Shown: positions 5,928 through 11,318 of the stretch, piece after piece
Position numbering within the stretch: the first letter of the stretch is position 1
How the letters are laid out: each line of letters begins with the position of its first letter
Source: Gaiellales bacterium
Lineage (GTDB): Bacteria; Actinomycetota; Thermoleophilia; Gaiellales; F1-60-MAGs149
Length of the DNA stretch: 12,433 nucleotides
Direction of reading: 5' to 3'
Assembly (NCBI GenBank): GCA_030831375.1
Contig: JAURLF010000139.1
Span: forward strand, 1-12,433
Translations under genes and position numbers: made by a program
The notes under the pieces: generated by a model
Told to the model about the DNA's origin: nothing
The model's input: the letters and a program-made list of their open reading frames with translations, nothing else
Databases searched by the model: none

Positions 5928-7106
5928 ATGCGCCGCATCGCCCTCCTCGCCCTGGCGGCCGCGCTGGCCGTTGTCGCCGCTCCGGTGGTGCGGGCGGCGG
6001 AGCGCGCGCCCCGCGTCGTCGGGGGCGCGCCCACCACGACCGCCGAGTGGCCGTGGATCGCGTACCTCGAGTTCGACCTCTCCGCCAACGACCGCTGGTC
6101 GTGCGGTGGCTCCGTCGTCGCGCCGCGCCTCGTGCTGACCGCCGCCCACTGCGTGCTGGAGGACCGCCGCACGGTGCAGCCCGCGATCGTGCAGGGCGTC
6201 GTCGGCCGGACGGACCTCAACGCGGCGGACGGCACGTCGTTTCGCGCCACCCGCATCGCGGTCCACCCCGACTACGCCCGCGACCCCGACTTCGACGGCG
6301 GGCCGTTCGACGTGGCCGTGATCGAGACGGACGTGGACCTGCCCGCACCCGCGATCCCGCTGGCCACGACGGTCGAGGCCGCCTACTACGCGCCCGGCGT
6401 GCTCGCCCGCGTCGCCGGCTGGGGCCTGACGGCCCAGGGCGGGGAACCCTCGAACGCGCTCCTGCAGGTCGAGCTGCCGATCGTGTCCGACCGCGACTGC
6501 GCCCGGCTCGACGAGATCTCCGAGTCCGAGGCGTCGAAGATGATCTGCGCGGGGCGCCCTGAGGGCGGCGTCGACACCTGCCAGGGCGACAGCGGCGGCC
6601 CGCTCGTGGTGCTCGCCGGGGCGGAGACGCCTGACTCGGCGGACGACCGCTGGATCCTCGCCGGCACCGTCTCGTGGGGCTACGAATGCGGCGCCCCGAA
6701 CCGGCCGGGCCTGTACGCGCGCGCCGCCACGTACGCGCCGTGGGTCGCGTCGATCGTGGCGGGCGACCCGACGGTGTGGGCGCGCGCCACGGATGACACG
6801 CCGCCGCGGGTGCGCCCGCGCGCGGCGGCGGGCACCGCTGGCCGCCTCGTGCGGCTCTCGTACCGGATCCGCGGCGAGCGGGGGAAGACCCGCGAGACGA
6901 TCACGATCCGACGCCGCGCCGGCGGCACCGTGTTGCGCCGGCTCGTCACGAAGCTCGCCGTCAACCCGGTCGGCCGAAACTCGGCGGTGCGCTGGCGGAT
7001 CCCCGCCGCGTTCGCGCCCGGCGTCTACGCGTGGTGCGTGAGCTCGAAGGACGAGGCCGGCAACCGGTCGGCCGTCGTCTGCAGGCGGCTGACCGTCCGG
7101 GGCTAG
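5928..7106 (+). CDS. Secreted trypsin-like serine protease (S1A) with C-terminal beta-rich domain
   Basis: This is a 392-residue exported endopeptidase. Residues 1-24 form a signal peptide (MRR, hydrophobic core, AxA-like RAA end). A short propeptide ends at R29 before VVGG, the chymotrypsin-type activation site. The triad is complete: H74 in LTAAHC, D128 in FDVAVIE and S222 in CQGDSGGP. D216, six residues before the serine, occupies the S1 pocket, and SWG and RPGLY supply the pocket glycines, so cleavage after Arg or Lys is predicted. Cysteine pairs C59/C75, C191/C207 and C218/C254 fit the conserved disulfides. Residues about 290-392 form an extra beta-rich, Ig/FN3-like domain ending in two further cysteines (about 370 and 385). 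The ATG was chosen because of the signal peptide and the TAGAGT box. The natural substrate is unknown. Confidence 0.95.
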   Translation: MRRIALLALAAALAVVAAPVVRAAERAPRVVGGAPTTTAEWPWIAYLEFDLSANDRWSCGGSVVAPRLVLTAAHCVLEDRRTVQPAIVQGVVGRTDLNAADGTSFRATRIAVHPDYARDPDFDGGPFDVAVIETDVDLPAPAIPLATTVEAAYYAPGVLARVAGWGLTAQGGEPSNALLQVELPIVSDRDCARLDEISESEASKMICAGRPEGGVDTCQGDSGGPLVVLAGAETPDSADDRWILAGTVSWGYECGAPNRPGLYARAATYAPWVASIVAGDPTVWARATDDTPPRVRPRAAAGTAGRLVRLSYRIRGERGKTRETITIRRRAGGTVLRRLVTKLAVNPVGRNSAVRWRIPAAFAPGVYAWCVSSKDEAGNRSAVVCRRLTVRG

Positions 7107-7115
7107 GTCTGGACG
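7094..7115 (+). terminator. Weak hairpin over the protease stop codon
   Basis: CGTCC (7094-7098) and GGACG (7111-7115) can form a 5-bp stem. The 12-base loop contains the protease TAG (7104-7106). There is no T-tract. Alone it would be unremarkable; it is listed because it matches the stop-in-loop pattern at other gene ends. Confidence 0.22.
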
Positions 7116-7131
7116 TGCGCGCCGGGGCCGG

Positions 7132-7137
7132 TAGGAT
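7132..7137 (+). promoter_or_regulatory. -10 box for a leaderless start of the aldolase-like gene
   Basis: GTAGGAT is followed by six bases (CCGCCC) and the ATG at 7144, placing +1 on the A of the start codon. TGGACG (7110-7115), 16 bases upstream, is a weak -35 candidate. No Shine-Dalgarno exists before this ATG. Confidence 0.52.
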
Positions 7138-7143
7138 CCGCCC

Positions 7144-7893
7144 ATGAGCGCCGTCGCGATCGATCCCGCCCTGCTCGCCACCGCCCGCGCGGACATGGCC
7201 GCGCTTCTGCGCATCTCGGCCGTGCACGGGTACAACGAGGGCATCGACAACCACTACTCGCTGGCCGTCGACGGGCGCGACGACCTGTTCCTGCTGAACC
7301 GCTACGGGCCGCACTGGTCCGAGATGCGGCCCGCCGACATCCTGCTCGTCGATCTCGACGGCAACGTCGTCGACGGCGATGGGGACGGCCAGATCACCGC
7401 GCTGCAGATCCACCGCCAGATCCACCGCGCCCGCCCCGACGCGCGCTGCGTGATGCACACGCACATGCCGTACGCCTCGGCGATCGCCAGCACGCAGACG
7501 GGCTTTCTGACGCGGTTGACGCAGAACTCGATGAGCTTCCACGGCTCGGTGGCGACGCTCGACTACGGCGGCCAGGTGCAGGGCGACGGGGAGGGTGAGC
7601 GGCTCGCCGCCGCCGTCGCCGGCGGCGCCAACGCGATCTTCCTCCAGAACCACGGCGTGATCATCGTCGGGGCGTCCCCCGCGGAGGCGTGGCTGCGCAC
7701 GTACTTCCTCGAGCGCGCCTGCGAGGTGCAGGTGCTCGCCCAGTCGACCGGCTCGGAGCTGGTGCTGGCGCCCGAGGAGGTCGCCGAGCACACCGCGCGC
7801 CAGTGGGCGGAGGCGTGCGCGGAGGAGGGGGCACTGCTCTTCGACGCGATGAAGCGCCTGCTCGACCGGGATCAGCCCGGCTGGCGGGGCTAG
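7144..7893 (+). CDS. Class II aldolase/adducin-fold protein lacking the catalytic glutamate
   Basis: This 249-residue protein has the class II aldolase/adducin fold, used for metal-dependent aldol cleavage, epimerisation or decarboxylation of small sugar or hydroxy-acid substrates. Zinc ligands are present as H105 and H107 in VMHTHMPYA and H170 in FLQNHGVIIVG. MRPADILLVDLDGNVVDGDG (about 61-80) is the typical region before them. In fuculose-phosphate aldolase the catalytic glutamate sits in SSEWxxH; here the aligned stretch is ITALQIH, with A86 in its place. This matches the adducin-like branch of the family more than true aldolases. The substrate cannot be named. The gene stands between the protease and the transhydrogenase operon, with its own leaderless-type start. 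A weak bulged hairpin (7874-7891) abuts its stop. Confidence 0.87.
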   Translation: MSAVAIDPALLATARADMAALLRISAVHGYNEGIDNHYSLAVDGRDDLFLLNRYGPHWSEMRPADILLVDLDGNVVDGDGDGQITALQIHRQIHRARPDARCVMHTHMPYASAIASTQTGFLTRLTQNSMSFHGSVATLDYGGQVQGDGEGERLAAAVAGGANAIFLQNHGVIIVGASPAEAWLRTYFLERACEVQVLAQSTGSELVLAPEEVAEHTARQWAEACAEEGALLFDAMKRLLDRDQPGWRG

Positions 7894-7925
7894 TTCCCGT
7901 TCTGGCGGTGCCCGCTCCGGCGCGG

Positions 7926-7931
7926 TACCGT
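7926..7931 (+). promoter_or_regulatory. -10-like box for the transhydrogenase operon
   Basis: GTACCGT lies 8 bases before an ATG at 7940 and 13 bases before the first in-frame pntAA start (GTG 7945). It is the only TANNNT box seen in the 51-base gap after the aldolase-like gene. A transcript from it would begin at or near the out-of-frame ATG. Confidence 0.42.
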
Positions 7932-7939
7932 TCCGGTCC

Positions 7940-7963
7940 ATGGGGTGCATTGCGTGGCCGTGA
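7940..7963 (+). other. Possible leaderless 7-codon mini-ORF overlapping the start of pntAA
   Basis: ATG at 7940 opens MGCIAWP and stops at TGA 7961-7963. It is out of frame with pntAA. The stop overlaps a candidate pntAA start, GTG 7960, as GTGA, the same coupling seen between pntAA and pntAB. It is too short to judge from codon use and may be chance. Confidence 0.22.
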
Positions 7964-9096
7964 TCGGGGCGGTCCGTGAGGTCGAGGCGGGCGAGCGGCG
8001 CGCTGCGCTGGTTCCGGCCGCGGTCGCCGCGCTGATCGGCAGCGGCCAGGAGGTCCTCGTCGAGTCCGGGCTCGGGGCCCATTGCGGCTACGCGGATGCC
8101 GCGTACGCCGAGGCGGGCGCTCGCGTCGTCGCCGACGCCGACGCGGTGCACCGCGCCGTGCAGGTCGTCGTCGCCGTCGCCCCTCCCGGGGACGCGGCGC
8201 TCGGCCGCCTTGCGTCCGCCCACACGCTGATCTCCTTCCTCGACCCGCTCGGCGATCCGGACCGCGTGCGGCGGATCGCCGACTCCGGCGCGACCGCCCT
8301 GGCGTTCGAGTTCGTCCCCCGCACCACCCGGGCGCAGTCGATGGACGCCCTGTCGTCCCAGGCCACGGTCGCCGGCTATCACGCGGTGCTCCTCGCCGCC
8401 GAGCGCGCGCCGCGGCTGTTCCCGCTCCTGATGACCGCGGCGGGCACCGTCAAGGCCCGCAGCGTGCTGGTCCTCGGCGCCGGCGTGGCGGGCCTGCAGG
8501 CGATCGCGACGGCGCGCCGGCTCGGTGCGGTCGTGACCGCCTTCGACGTGCGCGCCGCGGTGCGCGAGCAGGTCGAGTCGCTCGGCGCCCGCTTCCTCGT
8601 CGTCGACGTCGCGGGCGACGAGCAGGCCGGCGGCTACGCGACCGAGCTCGACGCGGACCAGCATCGGCGCGAGCAGGAGGCGCTCGCCGCGGCCTGCGCC
8701 GACGCCGACGTGGTGATCTGCACCGCGCAGATCCCGGGCGCGCCCGCGCCCGAGCTGGTCACCGAGACCGCCGTGCGCGGGATGCGCCCCGGCTCCGTGA
8801 TCGTGGACCTCGCGGCCTCGACGGGCGGCAACTGCTCGTGCACCGTCCCCGGCGGGGAGGTGGACGTCGACGGCGTGCTCGTGTGCGGCCCGCTGCACCC
8901 CGCGTCGGCAATGCCGGCCACCGCCAGCGATCTGTACGCGGCCAACGTGCGCGCGCTGGTGGCCCTGCTGGCTCCCGACGGCGCCTTCGCGCCGGACTGG
9001 GACGACGAGATCCTCCAGGGCTGCCTGGTCGCGAAGGACGGTGCCGTCGCCTCGGCGCGCGTCCGGGAACGGCTCCGAGGGGAGGTGGCGCCGTGA
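7945..9096 (+). CDS. pntAA: NAD(P) transhydrogenase alpha subunit part 1 (NAD(H)-binding domain I)
   Basis: This is the peripheral domain of proton-translocating transhydrogenase that binds NADH and passes hydride to NADP+ on PntB at the cytoplasmic membrane face. At 383 residues it has the length of separate PntAA subunits. The start reads VIGAVREVEAGERRAALVP, the family N-terminus. The NAD-contacting segment RTTRAQSMDALSSQATVAGY holds R126, Q131 and D134, matching the R-Q-D set known in Rhodospirillum domain I. VLVLGAGVAGLQAIATARRL (GAGVAG 178-183) is the Rossmann motif, and GGNCS and PLHPASAMPATASDLYAANV follow in the usual order. The start is uncertain among GTG 7945, 7954 (GGGG 8 bases upstream) and 7960. 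The stop overlaps the pntAB start by 4 bases (GTGA). Confidence 0.95.
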   Translation: MHCVAVIGAVREVEAGERRAALVPAAVAALIGSGQEVLVESGLGAHCGYADAAYAEAGARVVADADAVHRAVQVVVAVAPPGDAALGRLASAHTLISFLDPLGDPDRVRRIADSGATALAFEFVPRTTRAQSMDALSSQATVAGYHAVLLAAERAPRLFPLLMTAAGTVKARSVLVLGAGVAGLQAIATARRLGAVVTAFDVRAAVREQVESLGARFLVVDVAGDEQAGGYATELDADQHRREQEALAAACADADVVICTAQIPGAPAPELVTETAVRGMRPGSVIVDLAASTGGNCSCTVPGGEVDVDGVLVCGPLHPASAMPATASDLYAANVRALVALLAPDGAFAPDWDDEILQGCLVAKDGAVASARVRERLRGEVAP

Positions 9097-9422
9097 CGGA
9101 GGAGTTGCGCGACGGGCTGCCGTTCGTGATCCAGCTGACGGTGCTCGTCCTCGCCGCATGGGTCGGCATCGAGGTGATCTCGAAGGTGCCGCAGATGCTG
9201 CACACCCCGCTGATGAGCGGTACGAACGCGATCCACGGCGTCGTGCTGGTCGGCGCGATCCTCGTGCTCGGCGCGGCCGCGGGCGACGCGTTCGGGACGT
9301 GGGTCGGGATCGTCGCGGTGGCGTTCGGCGCGGCGAACGTCGCCGGCGGCTTCGTGGTCACCGACCGCATGCTGCAGATGTTCAAGCGGCGTCCGGACCC
9401 ACCGGACGGCGAGGGGCGCTGA
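9093..9422 (+). CDS. pntAB: NAD(P) transhydrogenase alpha subunit part 2 (membrane domain)
   Basis: This small membrane subunit forms part of the proton channel (domain II) with PntB. It has 109 residues and three hydrophobic helices, about 12-29, 48-65 and 68-89. The conserved loop VPQMLHTPLMSGTNAIHG carries H37, which by position appears to correspond to the alpha-2 histidine implicated in proton transfer in the Thermus enzyme. It starts at GTG 9093, overlapping the pntAA stop (GTGA), with a good Shine-Dalgarno GGGGAGG within 9079-9085. Its TGA shares a base with the pntB ATG (TGATG). The split AA/AB/B arrangement is that of Rhodospirillum-type enzymes, not the two-subunit E. coli form. Confidence 0.94.
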   Translation: MTEELRDGLPFVIQLTVLVLAAWVGIEVISKVPQMLHTPLMSGTNAIHGVVLVGAILVLGAAAGDAFGTWVGIVAVAFGAANVAGGFVVTDRMLQMFKRRPDPPDGEGR

Positions 9423-10828
9423 TGGACGCCGATCTGCGCGCCGACCTGGTTCAGATCGCCTACCTGGTCGCCGCCTTCTGCTTCATCCTCGGCCTGCGCT
9501 GGCTGTCGTCGCCGCGCACGGCCCGCAAGGGCAATCTCATCGCTGCCGTCGGCATGGCGGTCGCCCTCGTCGCCACCGTCGCCGACGCCTCCGTCCAGAC
9601 CTACGTCTGGATCGCCGTGGCGGGGGCCGTCGGCGGCGCCGTCGGCGTCATCGTCGCGCGGCGCGTGCAGATGACGGCGATGCCGCAGCTGGTGGCGCTC
9701 CTGAACGGGCTCGGCGGAGGCGCCGCCGCCCTGATCGCGCTCGCGGAGTACCACCGCGAGGCGGCCCAGCACGCGGGCGGGTCGCTGACGCCCGTGCTCG
9801 CCGTCGGCGTGATGTTCTCGGCGATCGTCGGGTCGATCTCGTTCTCGGGCAGCATCGTGGCCTTCGCCAAACTGCAGGAGCTGTTGCCGGGCCGACCGAT
9901 CACCTGGCCGGGGCAGAAGGCGCTCAACGCCGTCGGCGCGGTCGCGGCGCTCGGCCTCGCGGTCTACGCCTCGTTCGACATCACCGACCCGCTGCTGTGG
10001 GTCGCCGTCGCGATCGCGCTCGTGCTCGGCGCCGCCGCGGTGCTGCCGATCGGCGGCGCCGACATGCCCGTCGTGATCGCCTTCCTCAACGCCTGCACGG
10101 GGCTCGCGGCCGCGGCCACCGGCTTCATGCTCGACAACACGCTGCTGATCATCGCGGGCACCCTCGTGGGCGCCTCGGGAACGCTGCTGACCAAGCTGAT
10201 GGGCGACGCGATGAACCGCTCGCTCGCGAACGTCCTGTTCGGCGCCTTCGGCGGCGGGGCGGCGACGACCGGCTCCGGGGCCGGGAGCGAGGCGCTGCCG
10301 GTACTCGAGATCTCGCCATCCGACCTCGCCGCGCAGCTCGTCTACGCGCGGCGCGTGTCGATCGTGCCGGGCTACGGCCTCGCCGTCGCGCAGGCGCAGC
10401 ACCCGGTCCGCGAGCTCGCGGACCTCCTCGCCGAGCGCGGCGTCAACGTCTCGTTCGCGATCCACCCCGTGGCGGGCCGCATGCCGGGGCACATGAACGT
10501 GCTGCTGGCGGAGGCGGATGTGCCGTACGACCAGCTGCTCGAGATGGAGGAGGCCAACCCGGACTTCCCGCAGACGGATGTGGTGCTGGTGATCGGAGCC
10601 AACGACGTCGTCAACCCGGCGGCCCGGGACGACCCGTCGAGCCCGTTGCACGGGATGCCGATCCTCGAAGTGGACCGCGCGGAGCACGTGGTGGTCTTCA
10701 AGCGCTCGATGGCGACGGGCTTCGCCGGCATCGAGAACATGCTCTTCCACGCCCCGGGGACGCGGATGCTGTTCGGCGACGCCCGCAAGAGCCTCGTCCA
10801 GCTCGTGCAGGAGGTCCAGGCGGTCTGA
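9422..10828 (+). CDS. pntB: NAD(P) transhydrogenase beta subunit (proton channel and NADP(H)-binding domain III)
   Basis: PntB carries most of the transmembrane proton channel and the NADP(H) site; proton flow drives NADPH formation. It has 468 residues, the normal length. Residues about 1-285 contain about nine hydrophobic helices, including MPQLVALLNGLGGGAAAL, with Asn95 where the E. coli subunit has a channel histidine; this fits the PntAB type with a histidine in the alpha-2 subunit. Domain III has GYGLAVAQAQHP (about 317-328), HPVAGRMPGHMNVLLAEA, VIGANDVVNPAA and VVVFKRSM (K427, R428) before MLFGDA, all NADP-binding signatures. A Shine-Dalgarno GAGGGG is 5 bases before the ATG, which overlaps the pntAB stop. 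Gene order and overlaps indicate one transcript from about 7938. Confidence 0.96.
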   Translation: MDADLRADLVQIAYLVAAFCFILGLRWLSSPRTARKGNLIAAVGMAVALVATVADASVQTYVWIAVAGAVGGAVGVIVARRVQMTAMPQLVALLNGLGGGAAALIALAEYHREAAQHAGGSLTPVLAVGVMFSAIVGSISFSGSIVAFAKLQELLPGRPITWPGQKALNAVGAVAALGLAVYASFDITDPLLWVAVAIALVLGAAAVLPIGGADMPVVIAFLNACTGLAAAATGFMLDNTLLIIAGTLVGASGTLLTKLMGDAMNRSLANVLFGAFGGGAATTGSGAGSEALPVLEISPSDLAAQLVYARRVSIVPGYGLAVAQAQHPVRELADLLAERGVNVSFAIHPVAGRMPGHMNVLLAEADVPYDQLLEMEEANPDFPQTDVVLVIGANDVVNPAARDDPSSPLHGMPILEVDRAEHVVVFKRSMATGFAGIENMLFHAPGTRMLFGDARKSLVQLVQEVQAV

Positions 10829-10832
10829 CCGC
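10820..10832 (+). terminator. Short hairpin at the pntB stop codon
   Basis: GCGGT (10820-10824), loop CTG, ACCGC (10828-10832) is a perfect 5-bp stem, extendable by a G-U pair. The TGA stop (10826-10828) is in the loop and first stem base. The right arm abuts the TACGGT -10 box of the next gene. Too short to be sure of termination. Confidence 0.28.
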
Positions 10833-10838
10833 TACGGT
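10833..10838 (+). promoter_or_regulatory. -10 box for a leaderless start of the thioesterase
   Basis: CTACGGT is followed by six bases (TGCCGG) and the ATG at 10845, so +1 falls on the start codon. No Shine-Dalgarno is present, which supports leaderless translation even though pntB ends only 16 bases upstream. Read-through from the pnt operon is also possible. Confidence 0.48.
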
Positions 10839-10844
10839 TGCCGG

Positions 10845-11306
10845 ATGGTCGGCGACACCGATCCCAGGCACACATCGCTGACCGGCCTCGAGCTGTTCCA
10901 GCAGCTCAAGGACGGGGAGATCACGCCGAGCCCCTGGGCGGTCCTCGCGGACCTGCGCGTCGCCGACCTCGCGGCGGGGCGCGCCGTCCTCGAGGCGACG
11001 CCCGACGAGCGGCACCTGAACCAGATCGGCCTCGTGCACGGCGGCTGGGTGACGACGCTGATGGACTCCGCACTCGGCGGCGCGGCGCACACCCTTCTGC
11101 CGGCCGGCGAGCGCGCCGTCACGATCGAGATCAAGGTCAACATGACGCGGCCGGTGATCCCCGGGACGCCCGTCCGGGTCGAGGCCGAGGTGCAGCACCG
11201 CGGCCGCCGCACGATCGTCTCGGAGGGCAAGATGCGCGACCCCGACGGCCGCATCCTCGCGATCGCGCTGGCGACGTTCGCGGTCGTCGAGGTGCCGCAG
11301 GCCTGA
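10845..11306 (+). CDS. PaaI-type hotdog-fold acyl-CoA thioesterase
   Basis: This 153-residue protein is predicted to hydrolyse an acyl-CoA or aryl-CoA thioester in the cytoplasm. The hotdog signature HLNQIGLVHGGWVTTLMDSA (about 57-76) contains the N59, H65-G66-G67 and D74 pattern of the PaaI/YbgC-related group. The central helix and the beta strands VTIEIKVNMTRPV and GTPVRVEAEVQHRGRRTIVS follow, closing with ILAIALATFAVV. Length is normal for the family. It lies 16 bases after pntB with its own leaderless-type box, so it may be an independent unit. The substrate is unknown; no phenylacetate genes are in the window, so paaI itself should not be assumed. It ends tail to tail with malate synthase, with a hairpin spanning the junction. 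Confidence 0.9.
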   Translation: MVGDTDPRHTSLTGLELFQQLKDGEITPSPWAVLADLRVADLAAGRAVLEATPDERHLNQIGLVHGGWVTTLMDSALGGAAHTLLPAGERAVTIEIKVNMTRPVIPGTPVRVEAEVQHRGRRTIVSEGKMRDPDGRILAIALATFAVVEVPQA

Positions 11307-11318
11307 GCGCCTACGGCA
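11293..11318. terminator. Shared hairpin between convergent thioesterase and malate synthase
   Basis: TGCCGCAGGC (11293-11302) pairs with GCCTACGGCA (11309-11318): ten positions with a single C-A mismatch and a 6-base loop. The thioesterase TGA (11304-11306) is in the loop, and the malate synthase stop (11311-11313) is in the right arm. There is no U-tract. It probably terminates both genes. Confidence 0.55.

Noticed and set aside
4071..7250. A 1059-codon open frame on the minus strand, and other long open frames opposite real genes (for example minus 656-1942 and minus 8759-10750).
   Set aside because: Stop codons are rare in DNA this rich in GC. The translations are Arg/Pro/Ala/His-rich and low in complexity outside the true genes, and they lie antisense to well-identified enzymes.
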